Shown one piece after another: positions 1 through 8,824 of a stretch of 62,678 nucleotides of DNA (positions are counted from its first letter, which is position 1; every line of letters starts with the position of its first letter). The notes below the pieces were generated by a model, which did not search any database, was not told where the DNA came from, and saw only the letters and a list, made by a program, of their open reading frames with translations. The position numbers and the translations under genes were made by a program. Source of the DNA: CALAGJ01 sp964293305 (lineage in GTDB: Bacteria > Bacteroidota > Bacteroidia > Chitinophagales > Chitinophagaceae). The stretch lies in NCBI GenBank assembly GCA_964293305.1, contig CAXYYO010000019.1, forward strand, positions 1-62,678, given 5' to 3'.

Positions 1-312
1 AATTTAAGCTTCAACAACATAATTGCCCAAATGGAACCCTTTGGCCCTGAAAATATGAGGGCCGTTTTTATAACTAAACAGGTAAAAGAGACAGGTTATA
101 GCAGTATCGTAAAAGAAAAACATATTCGATTTGTATGGCAGCAGGATGACATTGGTTTATCAGGTATTGGTTTTGGAATGTCAGAAAAATTTCACTTTTT
201 GCAAAAGGACTCCTTCTATGATATAGTTTATACCCTTGATCTGAATGAATGGAAAGATACAAAAACAATACAGTTGCGTATGATTGATTTCAGACCCACT
301 AGCATTCTTTGA
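1..312 (+). CDS. recJ: RecJ single-stranded-DNA exonuclease, C-terminal fragment (cut by window edge)
   Basis: The reading frame is open from the first base (codons at 1, 4, 7 and so on) and ends with TGA at 310-312, so only about the last 103 codons are present. The piece begins near an 'IAQMEPFGPENM' stretch, which matches the conserved PFGxGN segment that opens the C-terminal OB-like domain of RecJ. RecJ degrades single-stranded DNA 5'->3' in recombination and mismatch repair; its catalytic DHH residues lie upstream of the window. The ATG at 31 is internal, not a start. The next gene is convergent, 10 bp away. Confidence 0.8.
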   Translation, partial: NLSFNNIIAQMEPFGPENMRAVFITKQVKETGYSSIVKEKHIRFVWQQDDIGLSGIGFGMSEKFHFLQKDSFYDIVYTLDLNEWKDTKTIQLRMIDFRPTSIL

Positions 313-322
313 GCGGAGTTTT

Positions 323-1096
323 TTAATGCCCTGCTTGTATAACAATTTGTTTAGAAAGTTTTGCATACTTTTCTGTGAATATGGCTGTAACCTGCATGGG
401 AGAATATTTTCTGAGAATGGCAGGATGCAAAATAAATTCATAAGGAGCCAAGGTCAGTTTTCTATTAAATGTTTGCAAAATTGTATCCTTTACTAAGTCT
501 TTTATTTCAATATATAGATTGCCTTCTACCTTCATACCTAACCGATTGCTTAATAAAACATTTCTCTGATTTTGATCAGCTCTTCCTTCCTGAAATTCCA
601 TATCTATTGCGTCAATAAATGGCAGCATAGTAATGATGGGTGGGTTTGCGGAGAATGCTGCAATACTTTCTCTTGAAAATATGGCAGCAGAAAAAATATT
701 TTTCCCCTGAGGGTTCAAATATTTTAAAATCATGGACAATCTAAACACATTTTCATCATCTGAAATTCTAGGATAAATTCTATGTCCATTCAGCCAATAT
801 TGAGCCCCTAGAGTGATATGTGGCAATATAATTTTAAAGGAATCTTTTCGAGGGGAAGCATCCAAGAATTCATTGTCAAGTTGAAAATAAAATCTGGTGA
901 AGAGTGAATCAGTAGAAATCATCTGCTGCTGGATAGTATCATAATTAAATACATTCCATGCTGCATCATCAAATGAACTATCCTGAAAATTATTTGTGAA
1001 TTTTAAACTGTATTTACAGTTTCCGAGTGTAAACGGTTTTTGACATTGACATGTAATTGCAACAAAACAACACATGTAAAACATTATGCTTTTCAT
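323..1096 (-). CDS. Exported hypothetical protein
   Basis: A 257-residue protein starting with a basic-hydrophobic leader (MKSIMFYMCCFVAITCQCQ). Cysteines at the end of the leader could be a lipidation site, but the -1 residue is Thr, so a classical lipobox is doubtful. Mature segments such as 'GAQYWLNGHRI' loosely resemble jelly-roll carbohydrate-binding domains; this is weak. No enzyme motif is recognised. The start is supported by a TAGATTTG -7 box on the minus strand at 1113-1120, which leaves a very short leader. It is convergent with recJ, and its function is unknown. Confidence 0.7.
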   Translation of the reverse strand: MKSIMFYMCCFVAITCQCQKPFTLGNCKYSLKFTNNFQDSSFDDAAWNVFNYDTIQQQMISTDSLFTRFYFQLDNEFLDASPRKDSFKIILPHITLGAQYWLNGHRIYPRISDDENVFRLSMILKYLNPQGKNIFSAAIFSRESIAAFSANPPIITMLPFIDAIDMEFQEGRADQNQRNVLLSNRLGMKVEGNLYIEIKDLVKDTILQTFNRKLTLAPYEFILHPAILRKYSPMQVTAIFTEKYAKLSKQIVIQAGH

Positions 1097-1112
1097 TCAA
1101 TTGGATTTACTG

Positions 1113-1120
1113 CAAATCTA
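1113..1120 (-). promoter_or_regulatory. Bacteroidota -7 box (TAGATTTG) for the 323-1096 gene
   Basis: Matches TAnnTTTG and lies 17 bp before the ATG on the minus strand. No clear -33 TTTG was identified. Confidence 0.45.
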
Positions 1121-1499
1121 AGGCCTATTCAGATTTTTTTTTAAAGATTCACAGATATCCTCATCACATATGAACCGAATAAGGATTCAATGGCTTTTTT
1201 ATTGCAATATTCTTAGTAAATGCATGCAAATTAATGCCCATTTTTCAGTATTATTTTTCGTTTTATACTGGCCAGTAAGTCTGCATGTATTCCAACCAAT
1301 ACACATTGCATGAACCTTCTTTTACCAAACCATCATTGCCCATAGGGCTATAAAATGATTTCGTTTTACACAGTAAATTTGTAGACTCATTTTAAAATGA
1401 TCGAAACGATTAAAATGATAAAATTTACCTGCTTAAAATATTAAATAAATCTCAAATTGTACTTGACCCGAACTTGGGGTAAAGTCTGGCCAAACTTTT
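1121..1499. other. Intergenic region without a gene; carries repeat family 2 copy a
   Basis: AT-rich and without a convincing ORF on either strand. The only structure seen is a CCCATAGGG palindrome followed by TAAAATGATTT at about 1338-1362, which recurs at 9889 and, inverted, near 39545-39577. Confidence 0.5.
1331..1403 (+). repeat. Interspersed repeat family 2, copy a
   Basis: The pattern is ATCATTGCCC-nn-AGGG, a short AT spacer, AAAATGATTTC, then GTAAATTTGTA and TCATTTTAAAATGAT. The order of blocks is shared with the inverted copy at 39505-39577 and partly with 9887-9945. Aligned by eye only. Confidence 0.45.
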
Positions 1500-1889
1500 T
1501 TAAAAACCGATTTCCTGTACAGGATCCCAAAATTTTTGATTAAAATCAACCACCTTATCCTTAACTATATGGGTGCCTTCTTTTTCTAATTGTTCTTCCA
1601 TAAAAGTAGGCGTTTTAAAATGCATTTTGCCGCTTAGCATTCCATTACGGTTTACTACTCTGTGTGCAGGAATTTTGGGGTTATGATGACAGGCATTCAT
1701 TGCCCAGCCCACCATACGTGCTGTAAGACCAGATCCAAGATATTTTCCAATAGCCCCATACGTGGAAACCCTTCCTTTAGGCACTAACATGACTACATCC
1801 CAAACATTTTGAAAAAATGAAGGCTCAGCTTTTACAGACTGAGCCTTTTCATTGAGTATACTAACGTTTTTAATTCTAGTGTTCGCCAT
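1500..1889 (-). CDS. Alkyltransferase-like protein (MGMT-family DNA-binding protein without the acceptor Cys)
   Basis: 129 residues. The MGMT C-terminal domain is recognisable: helix-turn-helix region 'VPKGRVSTYGAIGKYLG' (about 36-52), the Arg-finger region 'TARMVGWAM' (about 56-64) and the active-site segment 'PAHRVV' at 74-79. True O6-alkylguanine transferases have PCHRV. Here Ala replaces the Cys, so the protein should bind alkylated guanine without removing the alkyl group and, as described for ATL proteins, hand the lesion to nucleotide-excision repair. It lies 38 bp downstream of the cupredoxin gene and may be co-transcribed with it. Confidence 0.85.
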   Translation of the reverse strand: MANTRIKNVSILNEKAQSVKAEPSFFQNVWDVVMLVPKGRVSTYGAIGKYLGSGLTARMVGWAMNACHHNPKIPAHRVVNRNGMLSGKMHFKTPTFMEEQLEKEGTHIVKDKVVDFNQKFWDPVQEIGF

Positions 1890-1927
1890 ATAAAACGCAA
1901 CATTATTTAACCATAGCGATTAAAAAT

Positions 1928-2827
1928 TTATTGCACTATTATGTTATGCTTTTCCTTTTGACTTCCCATTACAAATACTACTGAATAATTGCCAGAGGCA
2001 ATATTACCAATGTGTAAATGACCTTTATTGAAACCCAATACGGCATACATTTCGTCTTCTAATACAAGATTACCTTTTGCATCATAAATATATGCTTTAA
2101 GATTACCAACCTCTTCAGCTTCAAATTCAATCATTAAATGTGCGGGACTTTTTAACGGATTGGGACTGAGTTTGGTGATGATTTTTATAGATGCTTTAAG
2201 ATTTCTGAATAAACTAACTTGAGATGTAGTTGCAGACCCATCAATATCTTTAATTTTTAGCGAGTAATAGTAAAAACGATCGGCACTAACTGTATTGTCA
2301 GTATAAGTATAGGTCATTTCGGTGTTACTGTTTCCAGATGCTGCCACATCAGCAATTCTTTCATAATGAATACCATCGGTACTACGCAGTATTTCGAAAG
2401 ATTGTGTACCTTGTTCGGAAGCAGTAGCCCATTTCAATAACGCCTTACCGGCAGGAGATTCAGAAGATTGGAAATATTTTAAAATAACAGGAGTAACTGC
2501 TTCTACGGTAATGGTACCAATCATACCAAATGCTTCATGTGGTGTACATACATAATTATATATGCCAGTAACGGAAGGTGTATAATTATACATTGTATTA
2601 CCGGAGGTCATGGGCTCATCCCAAGCTGCAGCACCGGCTGGTATTGTAGCAGATGTGGTAGTATGGTTGCCCGCTACCCATACAAATTTTACTACATCAC
2701 CTAAATTAATAGTGAGTGCCGATGGAGTAAACTGAAAATTAGAAACCTGTACGGTAAATTCAGTTGCCGATACAGAAAGGCATGCATGCAGGGAAAAAAT
2801 AAAGAATAGTATTTTTTTCATTTTCAT
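1928..2827 (-). CDS. Secreted plastocyanin-like copper protein with T9SS C-terminal domain
   Basis: 299 residues. Signal peptide 1-21 (MKMKKILFFIFSLHACLSVSA), then a cupredoxin domain at about 22-110 with the four type-1 copper ligands in order: His55 (GNHTT), Cys94, His97 (VCTPHEAFGM) and Met102. A fibronectin-like beta domain follows at about 115-205 ('LLKWATASEQGTQSFEILRS' is the usual motif of this linker). The last 80 residues, starting at 'LSPNP', form a type A por-secretion domain ending in 'NIIVQ'. The protein should be exported by type IX secretion and anchored or released at the cell surface. The electron-transfer partner is unknown. Start Met1 or Met3. Confidence 0.85.
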   Translation of the reverse strand: MKMKKILFFIFSLHACLSVSATEFTVQVSNFQFTPSALTINLGDVVKFVWVAGNHTTTSATIPAGAAAWDEPMTSGNTMYNYTPSVTGIYNYVCTPHEAFGMIGTITVEAVTPVILKYFQSSESPAGKALLKWATASEQGTQSFEILRSTDGIHYERIADVAASGNSNTEMTYTYTDNTVSADRFYYYSLKIKDIDGSATTSQVSLFRNLKASIKIITKLSPNPLKSPAHLMIEFEAEEVGNLKAYIYDAKGNLVLEDEMYAVLGFNKGHLHIGNIASGNYSVVFVMGSQKEKHNIIVQ

Positions 2828-2877
2828 TTTTTTAGTGGGTGCAATGTACTAAGATGATTCTAAAAAAAATAATTTCT

Positions 2878-3366
2878 TTAATCGTGGGCTAAGTCTTTTT
2901 CCATATAAATTGTACAGGCAAAATGTCCGGAGTTACCCAATGGTTTGTCAATAGTTTTGAACCCAGCACGAATATAAAGGCTAATGGCTTTTGATAGTGA
3001 TGGAAAAGATTCTAAATATAGATGATTATAGTCAAGCTGTATAGCTGCTTTAAAAACTTTCTCCATTAGTAGGAAGCCAAGACCATGACCTCTGTGCAAT
3101 GGGTGAATATAAAATTTTACCAACTCAGCATATTCTAGTGGCAGGCCAGGTGTAGGATATAGACCACAGCCACCCACAATTTCATCTTTGTATAAAGCAA
3201 TGAAATATGACGAAGCGGGATGTTGAAATAATTCAAATAGTGCATCTGTTGTTGGGTCTGTATAAACAGTGCCAGGCAAGGCAATATCAAATTCTTCAAA
3301 CACATCTCTAATGAGCGATGCAATTTCCTTGTTATCAGTTTCAATGATGTTTCTAATGGTGTACAT
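2878..3366 (-). CDS. GNAT-family N-acetyltransferase
   Basis: 162 residues. The acetyl-CoA-binding motif A is visible as 'FYIHPLHRGHGLGFLLMEKV' (R/Q-x-x-G-x-G/A type), preceded by 'GGCGLYPTPG' and the beta4 strand 'YAELVKFYI'. Transfers an acetyl group from acetyl-CoA to an amine; the substrate cannot be read from sequence. It sits 30 bp downstream of the dipeptide epimerase on the same strand and is probably in one transcript with it. Confidence 0.85.
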   Translation of the reverse strand: MYTIRNIIETDNKEIASLIRDVFEEFDIALPGTVYTDPTTDALFELFQHPASSYFIALYKDEIVGGCGLYPTPGLPLEYAELVKFYIHPLHRGHGLGFLLMEKVFKAAIQLDYNHLYLESFPSLSKAISLYIRAGFKTIDKPLGNSGHFACTIYMEKDLAHD

Positions 3367-3396
3367 ATTTGAGATCGAATTATTTTAATACCAATT

Positions 3397-4497
3397 TTAA
3401 ATTTTTACAGATTCCACGCTATTTAAAAATGATGGATCCACAGTTGCACCAATACCCATACCATCAGGTAGTTTGATATTGCCGGATTGATATGTTATTC
3501 CTCCTATTACAGGATCTATTTTATGGCCAAGCATGCAAGTATCCATGTCAAAATAATTTATATTGTTCATTGCAGTTGCAAAATGTGCAAAAGCTGTGGC
3601 TGCTACACGGCTTTCAAGCATACCACCCATCATACATGGTATTTTATTTTGTTTGCATACATCATGAACTTTTATGGCCTCTGCAATGCCACCTGTTTTC
3701 GCAAATTTTATATTTACCATACTACAACTATTTGTATCTATTAACCTCATGGCATCATGATGATTGAAAACACTTTCGTCTGCCATGATGGCAATAGGTG
3801 AAGTTTTTTTTAATGCTGGCAATAAAAAATCATCACGCTTGTGCATTGGCTGTTCACAAAATTCGATATTGTATGGATGAAGCAGTGCTAATGCATAATT
3901 TGCATCATCAAATGCCCATCCCTGATTTGCATCTATTCTAATTTTCATGTGCAGGCCCACTGCATTTCTTATTGCATCTATACGATCTGTATCATCCTTA
4001 GGTTTTTTCCCAAGCTTTACTTTTAAGATATTAAAACCATCTTGCTTAAACGCCAAAGCCTGTGCAGCCATATACTGTGGGGTGTCAATGCCAATCGTTA
4101 TATCTGTTTCAATGTTTTTCGATTTTTCACCTCCAAGGTATTGGTAAAGTGGAAGGTTTGCCCGTTTTGAAGCAATATCATACAATGCCATATCGAATGC
4201 ACTCTTGATGGTATGATTAAAAGCAATAAACTGATCTAATTCGTGCAGACGCTCAGTTATATCAGCAGCATTCTTATGCTTCCATAAAGCAGCAAAATCC
4301 TGTGCCAATGCAAAACAGGTGTTTTGAGTTTCGCCTGTAATCATAGGAAATGCGGAGCATTCACCCACGCCAGTTATGCCATTATCAGTATGTAGTTTTA
4401 TGAATATATTTTGGGCAAAATGCATGGTGCCTGTGGCAATAGTAAATGGCACCATTGGAATACTATATTTATAAATTTCGGTAAATGTTATCTGCAT
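3397..4497 (-). CDS. L-Ala-D/L-Glu (dipeptide) epimerase, enolase superfamily
   Basis: 366 residues, the usual length for muconate-lactonizing-type enolase superfamily members. Visible motifs: 'ILKVKLG' (the KxK catalytic lysine), metal ligands in 'DANQGW', 'EQPMHK' and 'ADESVF', the second catalytic lysine in 'NIKFAKTGG', and the C-terminal 'MMGGMLESRV...DMDT' typical of dipeptide epimerases. Expected role: epimerising the dipeptide Ala-Glu during murein peptide recycling in the cytoplasm. Specificity for other dipeptides cannot be excluded. A TTTATTTG element at 4502-4509 on the minus strand may be its -7 box (one mismatch). Confidence 0.85.
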   Translation of the reverse strand: MQITFTEIYKYSIPMVPFTIATGTMHFAQNIFIKLHTDNGITGVGECSAFPMITGETQNTCFALAQDFAALWKHKNAADITERLHELDQFIAFNHTIKSAFDMALYDIASKRANLPLYQYLGGEKSKNIETDITIGIDTPQYMAAQALAFKQDGFNILKVKLGKKPKDDTDRIDAIRNAVGLHMKIRIDANQGWAFDDANYALALLHPYNIEFCEQPMHKRDDFLLPALKKTSPIAIMADESVFNHHDAMRLIDTNSCSMVNIKFAKTGGIAEAIKVHDVCKQNKIPCMMGGMLESRVAATAFAHFATAMNNINYFDMDTCMLGHKIDPVIGGITYQSGNIKLPDGMGIGATVDPSFLNSVESVKI

Positions 4498-4700
4498 TGC
4501 GCAAATAAATCACAATTTTTGTACCCGCTACACAATCAAAATTGTGATATATATGGTTAACCCATTAGAATACAAATTGAAAAGAAACAAGTATTAACTA
4601 AATCAATATGTATAAAAAACTATGCGAAAAAAAGTTAATGCTATATTGATTTATTTGTTTGCCTATTTGGAAACTAAAAATTTATGCACTGTCTAAATGA

Positions 4701-5153
4701 TTACCAGTTGTTCATCTGACCTTCAACAGTTCGTTCGGGTTCTTTAGCCTCTTTATTTTTCCAATCTGGCTCATACTTTACAAACCAACTTAACCATAGA
4801 GTACGAGATAAACGCATCAAGATTGGCATTAATATTATCAATAAAACCGTGTTGAAACCAAGCCAATAAAAGATACTATTGTCATTTATTGAAAAACCAA
4901 GCAATACCCACCATGCAGCAAATGTAGCTACAGATATGGCTACTGTAAGTGTGTAACTGACATATCCTGTACCATAATAAAATCCTACTTCTAACTCCGT
5001 TTTTTGGTTACAAACTGGGCACTCACCATGCATTCGCATGTACATATTATTACGAAGGTTGTAAGCATTATTTACCTCAAAAAGATTACCCTCTCTGCAT
5101 CTTGGACATTTATTGCGCAATATGGCAGACAAGTATCCGGTTTTTTTTCCCAT
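4701..5153 (-). CDS. DUF983 zinc-ribbon membrane protein
   Basis: 150 residues. Two CxxC pairs (Cys16/Cys19 in CPRC and Cys45/Cys48 in CPVC) make a zinc ribbon, followed by two hydrophobic segments (about 63-85 and 90-112) and a basic C-terminus. This is the DUF983 layout; the function of the family is not established. The start is well supported: the minus strand has TAACTTTG at 5170-5177 and an AGAAGG ribosome-binding sequence directly before the ATG. Confidence 0.85.
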   Translation of the reverse strand: MGKKTGYLSAILRNKCPRCREGNLFEVNNAYNLRNNMYMRMHGECPVCNQKTELEVGFYYGTGYVSYTLTVAISVATFAAWWVLLGFSINDNSIFYWLGFNTVLLIILMPILMRLSRTLWLSWFVKYEPDWKNKEAKEPERTVEGQMNNW

Positions 5154-5169
5154 CCTTCTAAATTTGATG

Positions 5170-5177
5170 CAAAGTTA
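5170..5177 (-). promoter_or_regulatory. -7 box (TAACTTTG) for the DUF983 gene
   Basis: Perfect TAnnTTTG match on the minus strand, 16 bp upstream of the start codon. The short leader ends in AGAAGG, one of the few good Shine-Dalgarno sequences in the window. Confidence 0.55.
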
Positions 5178-5259
5178 TGATTTCATCAAAAAAAATTAGG
5201 AAAAGAATCTTGGACTTATAAATTTTTATAGGTATAAAATTATTTGAAAAAGGAGTGTT

Positions 5260-6303
5260 TTAGTTCCGAAGCCTTGTTTGTAACACCCCCTCTTTTGTCC
5301 ACCACCATTCTGCTTTGCCTCCTAAAAATTCATTCCATGTATTTAGGTTAACATAGCCTGCACCAGTATTTTTCCCATTTATGCTATATGCTTTTACTGC
5401 TCTTCGCTTTTTATTCCATGTAAGGGATGTATTTTTTTCACAGTTTTCTGGTTTGCCAAGTATTGTATTTGCTTCTAAGAAGAATGCTTTGCCTGTTCCA
5501 AAAACTGTAGCCATATTATTTTCATCAATACAAACCGCAGTTCTCTCCTGCACTCCAATGCCCTTACTCTTGTAAGTGCTATCCTGAAATAATCTCGCCA
5601 TAAATCCAATCTGACGGCCTTTTCTGTCAGGATCATCATAGTGTGTATCAGTAATTGTATTTTGTAAAATAGGAATATTGATGAAATCAGTAGTAAAAGT
5701 AACCATTTTATTGTATGGGTTCTTTAATACCTGTGAAGATAATACAGACCCGTTCCTTGCATCAAAGCATGCCTGACCCAATATCATACAACCAGCACTA
5801 GTACCCCCAACTGATACTTTTTTTGTATTAATGAGGTAATTTATAGCATCGTTGGTGGCAGTTCCTTTCCAAAAATCTACATATTCCCATTGATCGCCTC
5901 CGGCTATGAAAAGCCCCTCTGCATTTTTTATTTTATTCACTATGCTTGTATTATTAGCCTCACTCCGGCTTGCAATTACAATGGTTTCTACAGAATTTAC
6001 TGGCCACAAATCATACATATATTGGTTATAACCATCACCCCCAAAACTTCTTATTACTACAATATCTCCACCACCACTACGCTTTAGCATCCATGTGATA
6101 GCAGCGTCCACATCAGTACTTCCCCCCATCAATACAAATCCAGGCAGCGTTAGTGTATTCACATTTCCAGTATCGCCGACAATGCCTATGCTACCACTAA
6201 TAGATTTGGAAATAGTAGTATCCTCAATCACAGGGATGTTTGCTTTTTTTGTACAAGCTATAAAAGCTATACTAATAAAAAATGATATCATTTTAATTTT
6301 CAT
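5260..6303 (-). CDS. Cyanophycinase-like peptidase S51 lipoprotein
   Basis: 347 residues. A lipobox-like 'AFIAC' ends the leader (Cys17), so the protein is likely a lipoprotein. The serine-nucleophile elbow 'GGTSAGCMI' lies at about 167-175, preceded by 'LFIAGGDQWEYVDFW', and 'IGVQERTAVCIDEN' sits in the C-terminal half; this is the layout of cyanophycinase-type S51 exopeptidases. Such enzymes release beta-Asp-Arg dipeptides from cyanophycin, but secreted homologues are common in heterotrophs, where the substrate is unknown. It is divergent from the ABC-F gene. Confidence 0.8.
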   Translation of the reverse strand: MKIKMISFFISIAFIACTKKANIPVIEDTTISKSISGSIGIVGDTGNVNTLTLPGFVLMGGSTDVDAAITWMLKRSGGGDIVVIRSFGGDGYNQYMYDLWPVNSVETIVIASRSEANNTSIVNKIKNAEGLFIAGGDQWEYVDFWKGTATNDAINYLINTKKVSVGGTSAGCMILGQACFDARNGSVLSSQVLKNPYNKMVTFTTDFINIPILQNTITDTHYDDPDRKGRQIGFMARLFQDSTYKSKGIGVQERTAVCIDENNMATVFGTGKAFFLEANTILGKPENCEKNTSLTWNKKRRAVKAYSINGKNTGAGYVNLNTWNEFLGGKAEWWWTKEGVLQTRLRN

Positions 6304-6430
6304 AAATATCTGTATTTAAAAATAATATTGAACAAATAAAAAACAGTATTTGATATTAAAAAAATATTGTAAGATAATAGTATTTAAAAAAACAAAAATA
6401 GCATCATCCCATCACTAAAAGCTATTCTCT

Positions 6431-6438
6431 TAACTTCG
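6431..6438 (+). promoter_or_regulatory. -7 box variant (TAACTTCG) for the ABC-F gene
   Basis: TAnnTTCG directly before CCGC-ATG, leaving almost no leader. The same arrangement precedes pyrD (39448-39455, minus strand). Confidence 0.4.
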
Positions 6439-6442
6439 CCGC

Positions 6443-8422
6443 ATGTTGGCAGGTTTTAATAATATCACATTTGAATTTGGAGCAAGAATAATAGTATCAG
6501 AAGCTACATGGCATATACATCCTGGAGAAAGGATTGGACTTATTGGCTATAATGGTACCGGAAAATCTACCCTTTTAAGATTACTGGTAGGGGAGTATCA
6601 ACCTTCGGCCGGAACTGTTGAAAAAAGCAGAGATACCACAATTGGTTTTCTACACCAAGATCTATTAAGTTTTGACACCAATGGTTCTATTTTGGAAGTA
6701 GCAATGGATGCTTTTGAAAGGGTGAGAGCCATAGAAAAGGAGATAGAACAAAAGGGTAAGGAAATGGAGATGATGGATGCCGAAAAGGATGCGGTAGCTT
6801 ATGATAAATTACTCCATATTTACGCTGATTTGCTTCACGAAATGGATGTGTTGGATGGTTATAATATCCAGTACAAAACAGAAGAAGTACTCCATGGGCT
6901 TGGCTTTAATAATGATGATATCAATCGTCAATATAAAACCTTTAGTGGGGGTTGGCGTATGCGGGTTTTACTGGCAAAAATGATCTTACAACAACCTTCA
7001 TTATTATTATTGGATGAGCCTACAAACCACTTAGATCTTCCATCCATTGAGTGGTTAGAAAAATATTTGCAGCACTATAAAGGGAGTGTAGTAATAGTAA
7101 GCCATGACAGATATTTTCTAAATAGAATGGTAAATAAAGTTGTAGAATTATATCAGCAGGAATTACATATTTATACTGGTAACTATGATTATTATGAAAC
7201 AGAAAAACTAATGCGTGTTGATTTACAACAAAGAGCCTACGAAAATCAACGAGAATACATCAAACAACAGGAGCGATTTATAGAAAGATTTAGAGCAAAA
7301 GCAACCAAAGCAGCTGCAGCACAAAGCGCAATAAAACGATTAGATAAACTAGACCGAATAGAGCAAGTTGAAATAGAAAGACCAAATTTAAAAATAAATT
7401 TTAGGATTGATAAAACGCCAGGTAAAATACTTGCATCCCTAAAAAAAGTATCAAAATCATTTGGGCAAATAACTATTACAAATCAGGCTGATGCAGAAAT
7501 AGAACGTGGAGACAAAATTGCATTGATAGGTGCCAATGGAAGAGGAAAATCAACCATACTACGCATGCTGGCAGGCACAGAAACAATGGAAGGAGAAAGA
7601 ATATGGGGGCATAATGTAGATGAAAGCTTTTATGCCCAACATCAGCTTGAAGCACTAAACTTGGAGCATACAGTTCTTGATGAAATGCAATATTGTGGAA
7701 GTGGAAAAAATGAACTCGAATTAAGATCCATACTAGGATGTTTTCTTTTTAGCGGAGATGATACAGAGAAAAAAATTAAAGTGCTGAGTGGTGGGGAAAA
7801 AGCAAGGGTTGCTTTGGCAAAAGTAATCATCAGTAAAGCAAATTTTTTACTTTTGGATGAGCCTACTAATCACCTCGATATGCATAGTGTAAACTTGCTG
7901 AGTGAAGCTTTAAATAAATATGAAGGTAGCTATATATTAGTAAGCCATGACAGATATTTTATTTCAAAAACTGCAAACAAAATTTGGGAAATAAAAGATG
8001 GGCTTATAAAAGAATTTAAAGGCAGTTATGATGAATACCTTGCATGGAATGAACGCATGGCAAAACATCAATTACAAGAAAACGCTATTATCATTCCTAC
8101 TCCTGAAAAAAAGGCCGAAATCCAATCATCACTTACCGTTGTAAAGAACAAAGTGACAGAAACCAACGGATTGCAAAATAAAGAGCAGCAAAAGGAAATA
8201 CAGCGTATTAAAAAACAATTTGAAAAAGCAGAAGATCAGCTTCAAAAACTATCAGCACAAAAAGATGCTATTGCTTTAGAATTGTCAAAACCTGAAAATT
8301 ATAACAACAAAGAAAAATTTATTGCTTTAGAAAAGGAATTTGCAGAGCTTGAAAAAAAGTTTGCCAACCAAAACAAAGAATATGAAGTACTTTTTGATAA
8401 AATGATGATGACCCCATCCTAA
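6443..8422 (+). CDS. ABC-F family ATPase
   Basis: 659 residues with two nucleotide-binding domains on one chain and no membrane segments. Domain 1: Walker A 'GYNGTGKST' (about 35-43), signature 'FSGGWRMR', Walker B 'LLLLDEPTNHLD'. Domain 2: 'GANGRGKST', signature 'LSGGEKAR', 'LLLDEPTNHLD'. A charged linker lies between the domains and a coiled-coil tail covers about 555-655, as in Uup/YdiF-type ABC-F proteins. These act on ribosomes to relieve or regulate translation. First gene of a run with the S4 protein (4 bp gap) and trmD. Confidence 0.9.
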   Translation: MLAGFNNITFEFGARIIVSEATWHIHPGERIGLIGYNGTGKSTLLRLLVGEYQPSAGTVEKSRDTTIGFLHQDLLSFDTNGSILEVAMDAFERVRAIEKEIEQKGKEMEMMDAEKDAVAYDKLLHIYADLLHEMDVLDGYNIQYKTEEVLHGLGFNNDDINRQYKTFSGGWRMRVLLAKMILQQPSLLLLDEPTNHLDLPSIEWLEKYLQHYKGSVVIVSHDRYFLNRMVNKVVELYQQELHIYTGNYDYYETEKLMRVDLQQRAYENQREYIKQQERFIERFRAKATKAAAAQSAIKRLDKLDRIEQVEIERPNLKINFRIDKTPGKILASLKKVSKSFGQITITNQADAEIERGDKIALIGANGRGKSTILRMLAGTETMEGERIWGHNVDESFYAQHQLEALNLEHTVLDEMQYCGSGKNELELRSILGCFLFSGDDTEKKIKVLSGGEKARVALAKVIISKANFLLLDEPTNHLDMHSVNLLSEALNKYEGSYILVSHDRYFISKTANKIWEIKDGLIKEFKGSYDEYLAWNERMAKHQLQENAIIIPTPEKKAEIQSSLTVVKNKVTETNGLQNKEQQKEIQRIKKQFEKAEDQLQKLSAQKDAIALELSKPENYNNKEKFIALEKEFAELEKKFANQNKEYEVLFDKMMMTPS

Positions 8423-8426
8423 AACC

Positions 8427-8822
8427 ATGAGCAATCCTAAAGACGATAAAGTTAGAATTGATAAATACTTATGGGCTATAAGAATATTTAAGACCCGTAC
8501 ACTTGCTGTTACAGCTTGTGATAAAGGAAAGGTTAAAATGAATGGGGAACCAGTGAAAGCTTCTAGGACCATAAAGTCGGGTGATGTATATGAGATAAAA
8601 ACTGAGGCAAGAAAATGGTTGATATTAGTAAATGAATTATTAAATAATAGAGTAGCTTTTTCTGAATCACTAAAATACTATACAGACCAGACCCCAGCAG
8701 ATGCAAACAACAATGAAAAACAATTGATGCCTAGTTTTTTTACTGGTAAAAGATTGAGTAAAACAGGTAAACCTACCAAAAAACAAAGAAGGGATTTTAA
8801 CGACTTTTTTGAAGAAGAATAA
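8427..8822 (+). CDS. S4-domain RNA-binding protein (Hsp15-like)
   Basis: 131 residues. The N-terminal S4 fold is evident in 'RIDKYLWAIRIFKTRTLA' and 'GKVKMNGEPVKASRTIKSGD' (residues about 10-55); the C-terminus is basic. This matches Hsp15/HslR-type proteins, which bind stalled large ribosomal subunits carrying peptidyl-tRNA. The gap of 4 bp to the ABC-F gene and 2 bp to trmD places it in a translation-associated operon. Confidence 0.85.
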   Translation: MSNPKDDKVRIDKYLWAIRIFKTRTLAVTACDKGKVKMNGEPVKASRTIKSGDVYEIKTEARKWLILVNELLNNRVAFSESLKYYTDQTPADANNNEKQLMPSFFTGKRLSKTGKPTKKQRRDFNDFFEEE

Positions 8823-8824
8823 CT

